A stretch of DNA of 64,000 bases from an uncultured Pelagibacteraceae bacterium (lineage in GTDB: Bacteria > Pseudomonadota > Alphaproteobacteria > Pelagibacterales > Pelagibacteraceae), in NCBI GenBank assembly GCA_902609535.1, contig CACLSF010000002.1, forward strand, positions 1 through 64,000, written 5' to 3'. Positions 35,514 through 44,639 of this stretch are shown one piece after another. The notes under the pieces were generated by a model, which worked only from the letters and a program-made list of their open reading frames with translations, searched no databases and was not told where the DNA came from. Position numbers and translations under genes: made by a program. Each line of letters begins with the position of its first letter. Positions within the stretch are counted from its first letter, which is position 1.

Positions 35514-36688
35514 TGTCAGAGATATATAAAATTATAGAAAAGAAAAAACTAGACATTGTTAATAAGTCTATTAGCCAAGCACATGGCCTACCAAACGAAT
35601 GCTATACAAGTAAAGAATATACTTTTATAGAAAGAAAAAAACTTTTTGAGGATAAATGGACAGTAATTGGCACAGCTAGTTCATTGCCAAATGTAGGAGA
35701 TGTAAAGCCATTTGATCTCATAGGTCTACCGCTGCTTATAGTTAGAAATAAAAAAAATAAAATTAAAGTTTTTCATAATGTATGCAGTCATAGAGGTGTA
35801 AAGCTTGTAGATAAACCTGGTAACATAAGAAATGTAATCAGATGCCCTTACCATTCCTGGTCTTATACAGCGGATGGAGAATTAGTAGCAACTCCTCATA
35901 TTGGTGGCATGAACAAACATCAAAGCTCAAAATTTGATAAATCAAAAAACAATCTTAAAGAAATAAAATCGCATGTGTGGCTTGATTTAATAATTGTAAA
36001 TGTTAGCAATAATCAAATCCCTTTTAAAGAATATATCAAACCCTTAGATGAAAGATGGTCTAAATTTTGGATTAGCAAAGATAGAGAGTTAATAAATCAT
36101 GCTAATGATTTTGGATACTTTAAATTAAAAGCAAAATGTAATTGGAAATTTGCAATTGAGAATTACTGTGAGAGTTATCATTTGCCTTGGGTACATCCTG
36201 GACTAAATGAATATTCCAAAATAGATGATCATTATCATATACAAGGTTTACCCAATCGATTTGCCGGACAAGGAACAAAAAATTATAATCCTAAATTTAA
36301 AGGAAAGGAAAAATTTCCAAGCTTTCCTAATTGGCCAAAAAATAAAGAGAATATTGCAGAGTATGTTGCTCTCTTTCCTAATGTTATGTTAGGTATTCAT
36401 AAGGACCACTATTATGCATATTGGCTTGAACCAATTGATCATGAAAATACTTTAGAACATATGGAGATATATTATGTCGGTGAAAAAGCTGCTGAATCTG
36501 AAAAATTTAAATCATTGAGAAAACAAAACCATAAATTGTGGGAAGGTATTCAGAAAGAAGATGTAGATATCATTCAACGGATGCAAATAGGCCGCAATTC
36601 CAATGCATATAATGGTGGAAATTTTTCTCCTGATATGGATAATCCCACTCATCAATTTCACAAGTGGGTATCAACTAATCTTGTGTAG
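35513..36688 (+). CDS. Rieske non-heme iron oxygenase, alpha subunit
   Basis: A 391-residue ring-hydroxylating/demethylating-type oxygenase. The Rieske cluster ligands are Cys91/His93 and Cys111/His114. The mononuclear iron site is ENYCESYHLPWVH, with His223 and His228. An acidic E-D-V-D-I-I-Q region near residue 350 should supply the third ligand. It belongs with the choline/betaine/carnitine monooxygenase branch by general appearance, but the substrate is unknown. No dedicated reductase gene is adjacent; the flavodoxin-fold gene at 39211 is the only nearby redox partner. Confidence 0.9.
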   Translation: MSEIYKIIEKKKLDIVNKSISQAHGLPNECYTSKEYTFIERKKLFEDKWTVIGTASSLPNVGDVKPFDLIGLPLLIVRNKKNKIKVFHNVCSHRGVKLVDKPGNIRNVIRCPYHSWSYTADGELVATPHIGGMNKHQSSKFDKSKNNLKEIKSHVWLDLIIVNVSNNQIPFKEYIKPLDERWSKFWISKDRELINHANDFGYFKLKAKCNWKFAIENYCESYHLPWVHPGLNEYSKIDDHYHIQGLPNRFAGQGTKNYNPKFKGKEKFPSFPNWPKNKENIAEYVALFPNVMLGIHKDHYYAYWLEPIDHENTLEHMEIYYVGEKAAESEKFKSLRKQNHKLWEGIQKEDVDIIQRMQIGRNSNAYNGGNFSPDMDNPTHQFHKWVSTNLV

Positions 36689-36701
36689 GAAGTGAAAATT
36701 T

Positions 36702-37142
36702 ATGTATAGACCATTACCAGATGAGCTTACAATTAAGCATTCTCCTATTGAAGGGCTTGGTTTATTTGCAACAAGGGAAATAAAAGCAAATACATTTATT
36801 GGTATTACACATATTAGAGACGAACAATTCGAAAATAAATATATTAGAACTCCATTAGGTGGATTTTATAATCACTCAGATAGTCCAACAATTCAAAGAC
36901 TAGTATCAAATGTTTTACCAACTTTAAAATTTGGTGATCCAATTGATCCAACTGTTAAAGCAAAAAAATTCAACGATAATGATGATAATCTAGAAAACAT
37001 GTATTACAATTTATTAGAGAAACCTGATGCTAAATATTTTTTTATGGTATCAATAAAAGATCTAAAACCAGGTGATGAGCTTTGTGCAAATTATAATCTT
37101 TATACCTATCCAAAGACTGGTGTAGGTATTCAAATGCTATAA
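36702..37142 (+). CDS. SET-domain protein
   Basis: A compact 146-residue SET protein of the lysine-methyltransferase fold. The opening SPIEGLGLFATREI is the SET-N motif, NHSD at 57-60 is the SAM-binding N-H-S, and GDELCANYN at 124-132 supplies the C-terminal E-x-x-x-N-Y. A pre-SET or post-SET cysteine cluster is missing. SET proteins are unusual in a genome this reduced. A ribosome site (AGGAAGTG) lies 13 bases after the Rieske stop. Its target is unknown; a protein lysine is the default guess. Confidence 0.85.
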   Translation: MYRPLPDELTIKHSPIEGLGLFATREIKANTFIGITHIRDEQFENKYIRTPLGGFYNHSDSPTIQRLVSNVLPTLKFGDPIDPTVKAKKFNDNDDNLENMYYNLLEKPDAKYFFMVSIKDLKPGDELCANYNLYTYPKTGVGIQML

Positions 37143-37150
37143 TTTTCTAA

Positions 37151-37561
37151 ATGAAAATAATTTTAATAATGGGTCTGCCAGGAGCGGGCAAAACAACTTT
37201 AGCTGAACAATTGGCTCCAAAGCTTAATGCAAAAAGATTAAATGCAGACGAAGTTAGAAAAGCTGCAGATGATTGGGATTTCTCAGAAGAAGGAAGAAAA
37301 AGACAAGCAAAAAGAATGGCAGATTTTGCATTGAAATTAAAAAGTGAAGGTAATTTTGTTGTTGCTGATTTTATTTGTCCTACACCTGAAGCAAGAAGTT
37401 TGTTTCCTGCTGATTACACAATTTGGGTAGATACAATTAAAGAAGGAAGGTTTGAAGATACAAATCAGATGTTTATTAAGCCTGAAAAATATGATTTTCA
37501 TGTGACGTCTCAAGATGCTAGTGTTTGGACTAAAAAAATTTTAAAGGAGATAGGCCAATGA
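37151..37561 (+). CDS. Small P-loop kinase, adenylylsulfate-kinase-like
   Basis: A 136-residue P-loop protein with Walker A GLPGAGKT at 8-15. The segments LNADEVRKAADDWDFSEEGRK and FVVADFICPTPEAR follow the order seen in APS kinase (CysC). It is much shorter than CysC (about 200), lacking the C-terminal part, so true APS kinase activity is doubtful. It overlaps the following nucleotidyltransferase by 4 bases (ATGA). A phosphorylate-then-nucleotidylate pair acting on one small molecule is a reasonable inference. Confidence 0.8.
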   Translation: MKIILIMGLPGAGKTTLAEQLAPKLNAKRLNADEVRKAADDWDFSEEGRKRQAKRMADFALKLKSEGNFVVADFICPTPEARSLFPADYTIWVDTIKEGRFEDTNQMFIKPEKYDFHVTSQDASVWTKKILKEIGQ

Positions 37562-37932
37562 GTTATGAATGGGATAACAAAAAACCAACCGCACAGATGC
37601 TTGGAAGGTGGCAACCTTTCCACGAGGGTCATTACACTTTATTTAAAGAAATTATAAAAAAAACTGGTCAAGTTTGTATTCAAATTAGAGATGTTCAAGG
37701 TGTTGATGATAACCCCTTTGATTTTGAAACAGTAAAAAAAAATATAGAAGATAAATTAAATCCAGAATTTGAAGGTAGGTTTAAAGTAATGATGGTGCCA
37801 AATATAACAAACATATGCTATGGAAGGGGCGTAGGGTATAAAATTGAAGAAATTGTCTTATCCGAGGAGATACAAAAAATTTCAGCTACCAAAATAAGAG
37901 CTAAAATGAGAGAAGACGGCAAGCTAAAATAG
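37558..37932 (+). CDS. Small HIGH-motif nucleotidyltransferase
   Basis: A 124-residue cytidylyltransferase/adenylyltransferase-fold protein. The nucleotide site GRWQPFHEGH is at 16-25 with His22 and His25 as the H-x-G-H pair, and ISATKIR near residue 110 is the C-terminal motif. It resembles NMN adenylyltransferase in the G-R-x-Q-P-x-H-x-G-H signature but is shorter. Such proteins attach CMP or AMP to a phosphorylated small molecule. It is translationally coupled to the kinase. The specific product is unknown. Confidence 0.82.
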   Translation: MSYEWDNKKPTAQMLGRWQPFHEGHYTLFKEIIKKTGQVCIQIRDVQGVDDNPFDFETVKKNIEDKLNPEFEGRFKVMMVPNITNICYGRGVGYKIEEIVLSEEIQKISATKIRAKMREDGKLK

Positions 37933-37948
37933 GAAAAATAAATTTATT

Positions 37949-38722
37949 ATGAATGTTAAGATCAAAAAATTAGGTAATGGCATAACTAACGTAATAATTA
38001 ATGATCCAAAAACGTATAATTCACTATCATTTAAAACGTTAAGAGATCTTTTAAAAACTTTTATTAAACTTGATAAAGAAAATAGTACTAAAGTAATAAT
38101 TTTAGAAGGAGCAGGCAAAGGTTTCAGCGCAGGACATAATTTAAAAGAAGTTGGAGGAATAAAAAATAGATCAAATCATTTAAAATTATTTAATTTGTGC
38201 TCAAAATTAATGATGAAAATCGTAGAGGGAAAAAAACCTGTTATAGCAAAAGTGCATGGTGCAGCTTATGCAGCAGGATGCCAATTAGCTGCGAGTTGTG
38301 ACTTAGCTTACAGCACAACAACAGCAACATTTGCAACACCAGGTGTAAATATTGGATTATTTTGTAGCACACCCATGGTTGCAGTCAGCAGAAAAGTGAC
38401 TAGAAAAATAATGATGAAAATGCTTTTAACTGGAGAACCAATAAATGCTAAATATGCAAAAGATATTGGTTTAATAAATGATTGTTATTCAAGTAAAAAA
38501 CTTAATTCAGAAGTTTTAAAAATTGCAAAAACCATTTCTTCAAAATCAAATTTGACAATTAAAATTGGTAAGCAAGCCTTCTACAAACAATTAGAAATGC
38601 CATTAGGAGATGCATACAAGTTTACTAGTAAAATGATGACTTTAAATATGGCTTCACAAGATGCAAAAGAAGGAATATCGGCTTTCTTACAAAAAAGAAA
38701 GCCAAACTGGAAAAATAAATAA
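37949..38722 (+). CDS. Enoyl-CoA hydratase/isomerase family protein
   Basis: A 257-residue crotonase-fold protein. The oxyanion-hole strand FSAGHNLKEVGG sits near residue 55, and AAYAAGCQLAASCDLAYS near residue 108. The C-terminal A-F-L-Q-K-R-K-P-x-W ending is common in proteins annotated as enoyl-CoA hydratase. Neither of the usual catalytic Glu pairs is obvious in these loops (Gln and Cys appear instead), so it may be a non-hydratase crotonase. It follows the nucleotidyltransferase by 16 bases. Confidence 0.85.
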   Translation: MNVKIKKLGNGITNVIINDPKTYNSLSFKTLRDLLKTFIKLDKENSTKVIILEGAGKGFSAGHNLKEVGGIKNRSNHLKLFNLCSKLMMKIVEGKKPVIAKVHGAAYAAGCQLAASCDLAYSTTTATFATPGVNIGLFCSTPMVAVSRKVTRKIMMKMLLTGEPINAKYAKDIGLINDCYSSKKLNSEVLKIAKTISSKSNLTIKIGKQAFYKQLEMPLGDAYKFTSKMMTLNMASQDAKEGISAFLQKRKPNWKNK

Positions 38723-38743
38723 TAATTATTTTAAAATTAAATT

Positions 38744-39211
38744 ATGAACGACGATCAAATTAAATCCATTTTAAGAAAATCAAAAGTCATTGCAATGATT
38801 GGTGTTAGTTCTGAGAAAAAAGGTGAAGATAAAAAAAATCTAAAAAGAAAACCAGCAAATGTAGTCATGAAGTATATGCAAAACTTTGGTTATAAAGTGA
38901 TACCCATAAACCCTTTTGCAGTTGGTGAAATTGTAAATGGCGAACCTATGATTGAAAGCTTAGATAAAATCAAAGAAGACATCGATATAGTTGATGTTTT
39001 TAGACCTTCAAATGAAGCAGAAGGTATTGCAAAAGAAGCAATTAAAAAAGGAACTAAAGTATTATGGTTACAATATGGAATTCATAGTGATGAAGCTCAA
39101 TCGATCGCTGATAAAGAAAATATTGAATTTATTTCTAACAGATGCATAAAGCAGGAATATCAAAAACTTTTTCAAAAATCTAATCCAGTTTTTCCAGTTC
39201 TAAAAGATTAA
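38744..39211 (+). CDS. CoA-binding domain protein (YccU-like)
   Basis: A 155-residue Rossmann-like CoA-binding protein. The N-terminal IRKSKVIAMIGVSS loop, the VIPINPFAVGEIVNGEP segment and VLWLQYGIHSDEA match stand-alone CoA-binding domains such as YccU. The conserved Cys in NRCIKQEYQ near the C terminus is typical. Its role is unknown, perhaps binding a CoA thioester or protecting a thiol. The stop overlaps the next ATG by 1 base. Confidence 0.88.
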   Translation: MNDDQIKSILRKSKVIAMIGVSSEKKGEDKKNLKRKPANVVMKYMQNFGYKVIPINPFAVGEIVNGEPMIESLDKIKEDIDIVDVFRPSNEAEGIAKEAIKKGTKVLWLQYGIHSDEAQSIADKENIEFISNRCIKQEYQKLFQKSNPVFPVLKD

Positions 39212-39780
39212 TGAAAAAAGTATTTTTGGTTTATGGTCATTATAATGAAAAATCTTTCAATTCAGCAATCAAAGATGCTTTTATAAAATCAGCAGAAGAA
39301 AAAGGTCATTTAGTAGAATGTATAGACTTATATAAAGAAAAGTTTAACCCAGTATATGCTGGTGAAAAAGCTGACGAAGTAGTTTTAAATCACAGAAAAA
39401 AAATAGATGAAACTGATTTAATTGTCCTTGTAGCACCTATTTGGAACTATAGAATGCCAGCAATATTAGAGGGTTGGATAGACAAAGTATTAGCACCACC
39501 TTGGGCTTTTTCTTTTAAGAAACTTATTGGTAATCATGGTTATGCTGTAGGGAAACTTAAAAGTAAAAAAGCTATTATTTTCTGCACATACGGCTCTCCA
39601 AGGTTTTCAATTTCAGATTTTTTTTTAAATTTACCGCTTAGAAGAATTAAAAAAGGTATCTTTAATAAGTGTGGTATTTATGACATTACCTATAAACGAT
39701 ATTTTGCTGTACCATTTGTTTCAAATGAAAAAAGAATTGAATTTTTGGAAGATGTTAAAAATACAGCCAGCAATTTATAG
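39211..39780 (+). CDS. NAD(P)H:quinone reductase-like flavodoxin-fold protein
   Basis: A 189-residue protein of the KefF/MdaB/NQO family. VFLVYGHYNEKSFNSAI is the FMN/FAD phosphate loop, APIWNYRMPAILEGWIDKVLAPPWAF is the flavin isoalloxazine region, and an ICTYGSP-like stretch (FCTYGSPRFS) follows. It would reduce quinones or act as a local electron carrier, possibly for the Rieske oxygenase in the same operon. It overlaps the CoA-binding gene by 1 base and the DUF4864 gene by about 29. Confidence 0.85.
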   Translation: MKKVFLVYGHYNEKSFNSAIKDAFIKSAEEKGHLVECIDLYKEKFNPVYAGEKADEVVLNHRKKIDETDLIVLVAPIWNYRMPAILEGWIDKVLAPPWAFSFKKLIGNHGYAVGKLKSKKAIIFCTYGSPRFSISDFFLNLPLRRIKKGIFNKCGIYDITYKRYFAVPFVSNEKRIEFLEDVKNTASNL

Positions 39781-40225
39781 TATCTTTTTTCTATTTATTT
39801 TTTCATTTAATGAATTATCTGCTGAGATAAGAAAACCAAATCCAGAGATAAAGCCAAGAGAAGTTATTGAGATACAACTGAATGCTTTAATGAAGAACGA
39901 TAGTCCTGAAAAAGATAGCGGTATCATTCAAACCTGGTTTTTTGCTCACCCAAACAATCAAAGAGTTACAGGACCTATTGAGAGATTTAAAAACATGATT
40001 AAGACCGATTCTTATTCGATGCTTTTAAACCATGAAAATTATGAGATTGTAGAAGTTTATAAATCAAAAGGTGTTTCGACATTTGAAGTGACCATTATGG
40101 ACAAGGATAAAAAGTATTACAAATTTAAATGGCAAGTTGAAAAATATGAAATTGACGGATTTTTAAAAAATTGTTGGCTAACTACTGCTGTATCTCAACC
40201 AATGCCAATGGGCTCTTCTATTTAA
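39752..40225 (+). CDS. DUF4864-family exported protein
   Basis: I start at the ATG at 39752 (157 residues), which gives a clean signal peptide of about 24 residues (FFLFIFSFNELSA). Longer in-frame starts at 39671 and 39725 lie deep inside the previous gene and would spoil the signal. The mature part, with IQLNALMKND, GIIQTWFFAHPNN and the FKWQVEKYEI core, matches DUF4864. The function is unknown; the fold is NTF2-like in related families. The next small gene starts on its stop codon. Confidence 0.75.
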   Translation: MLKIQPAIYSIFFLFIFSFNELSAEIRKPNPEIKPREVIEIQLNALMKNDSPEKDSGIIQTWFFAHPNNQRVTGPIERFKNMIKTDSYSMLLNHENYEIVEVYKSKGVSTFEVTIMDKDKKYYKFKWQVEKYEIDGFLKNCWLTTAVSQPMPMGSSI

Positions 40226-40440
40226 TGAAAAAACCAAGTTTTCCGGTACGAATTGCAATACTAATGGCAATACTTTGCATCCCACCAATTGGTGCCACTC
40301 AGATAGGATGGTATTATTTTGGGCAAACTATGGGAGTAAATTTTGGTATGGCTGCAGGAGTGGTGAGTGTAATAACTGCCGCATATTTAATGTACCAAAT
40401 GGGTTGGAGAGATGACGATGATGATGATTATGACTATTAG
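40225..40440 (+). CDS. 71-residue two-helix membrane protein with Asp-rich tail
   Basis: The real start is the ATG at 40225, overlapping the DUF4864 stop (TAATG); a longer frame from 40171 has no support. Two transmembrane helices (residues about 8-27 and 33-55) are followed by a tail W-R-D-D-D-D-D-D-Y-D-Y. I do not recognise a family. It is coupled to DUF4864 and lies 40 bases before the flavoprotein gene. Confidence 0.65.
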   Translation: MKKPSFPVRIAILMAILCIPPIGATQIGWYYFGQTMGVNFGMAAGVVSVITAAYLMYQMGWRDDDDDDYDY

Positions 40441-40480
40441 AATTATGTTTAGTTTATAAGAAAAATTTAGTAAAAATCGC

Positions 40481-42916
40481 ATGATGAAATCAAAAGCAAA
40501 AGTTGTAGTAGTAGGTGGGGGAGTAGTTGGTGTTAGCGCTCTGTATCATTTAGCTAAAAAAGGCTGGTCTGATGTTGTTTTGATAGAAAGAAAAGAATTA
40601 ACTTCAGGCTCTACTTGGCATGCAGCTGGATTACTTCCATTATTTAATATGAGCTACTCGGTTGGCCAATTACATAAATATGCTGTTAACCTTTATAAAA
40701 GCTTAGAGGAAGAAACAGGCAAGAATGTTGGATTTAGTGTTGTGTCAAACATTAGATTAGCAAACAATAAGGATAGAATGGATGAGTACCATCAGTACGC
40801 TGGTGTTGCACAAACTATTGGCGTAGATGTAAAATTTTTAACTCCAGATCAAGTAAAAGAAATTTGGCCTTTGTGTCATACTGATGATTTAATAGGAGCA
40901 ATTCAACATCCTGAAGATGGATATATTCAACCTGCTGATTTAACTCAAGCATTAGCTACTGGCGCAAGAAATAGAGGTGCTGAGATTTATAGAAACACAA
41001 CAGTTCTTGCAATGAAACAGAATAAGGATGGATGGGTTGTTGAAACAGATAAAGGATCTATAGAGTGTGAACACGTAATCTCATGTTCAGGAAACTTTGC
41101 TAGACAAACTGGCAAGATGGTTGGCTTGGATATTCCAGTAATACCAGTTGAACATCAATATATTGTAACAGAACCACACCCAGAAATTCAAAAAAGAAAA
41201 AAAGAAGGTCTTCCTGAAATGGGAGTTTTAAGAGATAGTGACAGTAGATGGTACATGAGAGAGGAAGCAGGTGGTTTGATTTTAGGACCATATGAAGATG
41301 GTGCTCCTGCCTGTTACGTTAATGGTCCTTCAAAGGAATCTGAGTATGAACTTTTTCAAGAAGATCTAGATAGACTTGCTCCTCATATTGAAGGAGCTAT
41401 TCATAGAGTTCCAGCATTTGGAGAAGTAGGTGTTAAAAAAGTTTATAACGGTGCAATTTGCTATACTCCAGATGGAAATCCGATAGTTGGTCCAGCGTGG
41501 GGATTAAAAAACTTTTGGATTAATGAAGGTCATAGTTTTGGCATTACTGCAGCTGGTGGAGCTGGATGGCAACTAGCTGAATGGATTGTTGATGGAGAAC
41601 CTACAATAGACATGCTTGGTGTAGAACCAAGAAGATATGGAGATTATTGCTCAAAATCATATCTTAAAGAAAAGAATGAAGAAGCTTACAGTCATGTATT
41701 TATAACCCACTTTCCAGACGAAGAAAGACCAGCCGCAAGACCTTTAAGAACAGCACCGTGTTATGACAGAATGAAAAATCTTGGTGCAGTTTTTGGTCAA
41801 AAGTTTGGATGGGAAAGACCAAATTTTTTTGCAACTGATGGTATGGAGCAAAAGGATGATTGGTCATTTAGAAGATCTAATTGGTTTAAGGCAGTTGAAA
41901 AAGAGTGCAAAAATGTAAAAGAAAATGTTGGTTTACTAGATATGACTGCTTTTGCTAAATGTAGACTTAAAGGACCTGGAGCTGAAGAATTTTTAGATAA
42001 GTTAGTAGCTAATAAATTACCAAAAAAAGTTGGTAGAATTAATTTATGTCATGCATTAAATACAAAGGGAGGTGTTCACTCTGAATTTACAATAATGAGA
42101 GAGTCGGAAAATAGTTTTTATCTTGTTTCCGCTGGAGCCTATCAAAGATTGGATCACGATTGGATCTTTGGCTGGATGCCAAAAGATGGATCAGTTCAAT
42201 TTGAGAACTTAACAAATAGTAAAGGCGTTCTTGTGGTATCGGGACCGAAAGCAAGAGAATTAATGCAAAGGGTATCAAATGATGATTTTTCAAATGAAAA
42301 TTTTAAATGGTTAAGCGCAAAACAAGTTGATGTTGGCTTTGCACCCGTTAATGCAATGAGAGTTAATTTTGTTGGAGAGTTAGGATGGGAACTTCACCAT
42401 CCTATTGAATATCAAAATCATATTTTCGATAAACTTATGGATGCAGGCCAAGATTTAGGTCTAAAACCTTATGGTATAAGAGCTATGAACAGTTTAAGAG
42501 TTGAAAAATCTTATAAACTAGTTGGAACTGAATTATCAATTGAATATTCGCCTTACGAAAGTGGATTAGATAGATTTATTCATCCAAACAAAGGAAGTTT
42601 TATTGGACTAGATGCTTTAAATAAATGGAGAGAAAAAGGCTTTGATAATAAGCTTGTTACTTTAGAGGTTCATGAAACTAGTGATGCGGATGTGTTAGGA
42701 AACAACCCAATTTATGAAAATGGTAGTGTTGTGGGACGTGCAACTGGCGGTGACTTTGGATTTAGACTAGGAAAATCTATCGCACTAGGAATGGTTAAAC
42801 CTGAGTTAGCAAATGTTGGACAAAAACTAAGGATTGATATACTTGGTAGAATGCATGAGGCAACAATTTTAGAAGAAAGTCCTTACGATGCAGAAAATAA
42901 ATTATTGAGAGCTTAA
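40481..42916 (+). CDS. Dimethylglycine/sarcosine dehydrogenase-like FAD and folate protein
   Basis: The 811-residue protein has an N-terminal DAO-type FAD domain and a C-terminal GcvT-type THF domain (from about residue 430). The dinucleotide loop GGGVVG is at 12-17, and SGSTWHAAG at 42-50 includes His47, the residue that carries covalent FAD in mitochondrial DMGDH/SDH. The product would be methylene-THF plus the demethylated amine. It is followed with 1-base overlaps by etfB and etfA and then ETF-QO, so it almost certainly passes electrons to ETF. Whether it uses dimethylglycine, sarcosine or another N-methyl amine is not decidable here. Confidence 0.9.
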   Translation: MMKSKAKVVVVGGGVVGVSALYHLAKKGWSDVVLIERKELTSGSTWHAAGLLPLFNMSYSVGQLHKYAVNLYKSLEEETGKNVGFSVVSNIRLANNKDRMDEYHQYAGVAQTIGVDVKFLTPDQVKEIWPLCHTDDLIGAIQHPEDGYIQPADLTQALATGARNRGAEIYRNTTVLAMKQNKDGWVVETDKGSIECEHVISCSGNFARQTGKMVGLDIPVIPVEHQYIVTEPHPEIQKRKKEGLPEMGVLRDSDSRWYMREEAGGLILGPYEDGAPACYVNGPSKESEYELFQEDLDRLAPHIEGAIHRVPAFGEVGVKKVYNGAICYTPDGNPIVGPAWGLKNFWINEGHSFGITAAGGAGWQLAEWIVDGEPTIDMLGVEPRRYGDYCSKSYLKEKNEEAYSHVFITHFPDEERPAARPLRTAPCYDRMKNLGAVFGQKFGWERPNFFATDGMEQKDDWSFRRSNWFKAVEKECKNVKENVGLLDMTAFAKCRLKGPGAEEFLDKLVANKLPKKVGRINLCHALNTKGGVHSEFTIMRESENSFYLVSAGAYQRLDHDWIFGWMPKDGSVQFENLTNSKGVLVVSGPKARELMQRVSNDDFSNENFKWLSAKQVDVGFAPVNAMRVNFVGELGWELHHPIEYQNHIFDKLMDAGQDLGLKPYGIRAMNSLRVEKSYKLVGTELSIEYSPYESGLDRFIHPNKGSFIGLDALNKWREKGFDNKLVTLEVHETSDADVLGNNPIYENGSVVGRATGGDFGFRLGKSIALGMVKPELANVGQKLRIDILGRMHEATILEESPYDAENKLLRA

Positions 42917-43665
42917 TGAAAATTTTAGTCGCTGTAAAAAGAGTTATTGATTATAACGTTCAAATTAGAGTTAAAGAGGACGGTAGTGGAGTTGTTACAG
43001 ATAACGTTAAAATGTCAACAAACCCACCAGATGATAATGCTATTGAAGAAGCTGTAAAAATAAAAGAGTCAGGTAAAGCATCAGAAATAATAGCTGTTAC
43101 TGTTGGTGAAGAGAAAGCTCAAGAAACAGTAAGAAAAGCTTTAGCCGTAGGAGCGGATAGAGGAATTCATGTAAAAGTTGATGGCACTATTGAGCCTCTT
43201 GCAGTTTCTAAAATTTTAAAAAAAATTGTTGAAAAAGAAAATCCAGACCTAGTTTTTATGGGTAAACAGGCAATTGATGATGATTGTAATCAAACGGGTC
43301 AAATGTTAGCAGCACATTTAAATTGGCCACAAGCAACTTTTGCTTCAAAAATAGAAGTAAACGATAAATCATTAAAAGTTACTAGAGAAGTGGATGAAGG
43401 TTTAGAAACTATTGAAGTCAATACACCAGCTATTATTACATGTGATTTAAGATTAAATGAGCCAAGATATGCGTCACTGCCAAATATTATGAAGGCTAAG
43501 AAAAAACCTATTGAACAGATTAATGCGTCAGATCTAGAAGTTGATACAAACCCTAGAATAGAACATATTAAAATCGAAGAACCGCCAAAAAGAAAAGCGG
43601 GTATTAAAGTTGCTAGTGTTGAGGAATTAGTACAAAAATTAAAAAATGAGGCAAAGGTAATTTAA
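42916..43665 (+). CDS. etfB: Electron transfer flavoprotein, beta subunit
   Basis: A 249-residue ETF beta subunit that forms a heterodimer with EtfA and carries electrons from flavin dehydrogenases. [17 protein letters not shown] at the N terminus, the dehydrogenase-recognition loop near 190 ([14 protein letters not shown]), and the AMP-binding VGADRGIH stretch are typical. It overlaps the upstream flavoprotein and downstream etfA by 1 base each, so all three are coupled. Confidence 0.97.
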   Translation: MKILVAVKRVIDYNVQIRVKEDGSGVVTDNVKMSTNPPDDNAIEEAVKIKESGKASEIIAVTVGEEKAQETVRKALAVGADRGIHVKVDGTIEPLAVSKILKKIVEKENPDLVFMGKQAIDDDCNQTGQMLAAHLNWPQATFASKIEVNDKSLKVTREVDEGLETIEVNTPAIITCDLRLNEPRYASLPNIMKAKKKPIEQINASDLEVDTNPRIEHIKIEEPPKRKAGIKVASVEELVQKLKNEAKVI

Positions 43666-44618
43666 TGTCAGTCTTATTAATAGCAGAGCATAACAACAAG
43701 GAAGTAAAACCATTTACTTTTAATGCAATTACAGCTGCATCACAAATAGATCAAGATCTTCATGTATTGTTAATTGGAAGTAAGGCAGATGATGTTGCAA
43801 AATCATTATCTGAAGTTCCTTTAGTAAAAAAAGTCCTGCATATAGATCATGAAATTTATGAAAATTATATTGCTGAAAATTATACTGCAGCAATTTTAAA
43901 ACACGCTGATAAATATTCACATATTATTTGCTCAGCAAATACATTTGGAAAAAACCTTATGCCACGAGTAGCTGCGTTGTTAGATATTTCACAAGTAAGC
44001 GATATTATAAAAGTAATTTCTCCTGATACTTTTCTTAGACCAATTTATGCAGGAAATGCATTTGCTACTGTTAAAAGTAATGATGAAAAAAAATGTGTTA
44101 CTATTAGACCAACATCATTTGAAGCAGCAGAGACAACTGGTGGTTCTGCAGAAATAGAAAAAATCGATGCAGCAGATCAAAGTGAAAATACGAAATTTAT
44201 AAACAGAGAAGAAATTAAATCAGATAGACCTGAACTAGGCACAGCTAGAATAGTAATTTCAGGTGGTAGAGGTTTACAAAGTGGTGAAAATTTTAAACTA
44301 ATAACTGATGTAGCGGATAAATTAAATGCTGCAATAGGAGCTTCAAGAGCTGCAGTTGATGCCGGATATATCACAAACGAACATCAAGTGGGACAAACAG
44401 GAAAAGTTGTTGTACCTGATTTATATATAGCAGTTGGAATTTCTGGAGCCATTCAACATTTAGCAGGAATGAAAGAAAGCAAAGTTATTGTTGCTATAAA
44501 TAAAGATGGTGAAGCACCTATTTTTAGTGTCGCAGATTACGGCCTGGAAGCTGATTTATTCGAAGCACTTCCTCAATTCTTAGAGGAACTGAACAAATTA
44601 AACACTATACAAAAATAA
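43665..44618 (+). CDS. etfA: Electron transfer flavoprotein, alpha subunit
   Basis: A 317-residue ETF alpha subunit that binds FAD in its C-terminal domain. ISGGRGLQSGENF near residue 200, GASRAAVDAGYI, the GQTGKVVVPDLYIAVGISGAIQH signature and VAINKDGEAPIFSVADYGL are all present. It overlaps etfB by 1 base and is followed 21 bases later by ETF-QO. Confidence 0.97.
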   Translation: MSVLLIAEHNNKEVKPFTFNAITAASQIDQDLHVLLIGSKADDVAKSLSEVPLVKKVLHIDHEIYENYIAENYTAAILKHADKYSHIICSANTFGKNLMPRVAALLDISQVSDIIKVISPDTFLRPIYAGNAFATVKSNDEKKCVTIRPTSFEAAETTGGSAEIEKIDAADQSENTKFINREEIKSDRPELGTARIVISGGRGLQSGENFKLITDVADKLNAAIGASRAAVDAGYITNEHQVGQTGKVVVPDLYIAVGISGAIQHLAGMKESKVIVAINKDGEAPIFSVADYGLEADLFEALPQFLEELNKLNTIQK

Positions 44619-44639
44619 CAAATACTGTAAGAAATTAGT

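Noticed and set aside
37151-37561. Calling the small kinase a true adenylylsulfate kinase (cysC)
   Set aside because: Too short, lacking the C-terminal APS-binding part, and no sulfate assimilation genes nearby.
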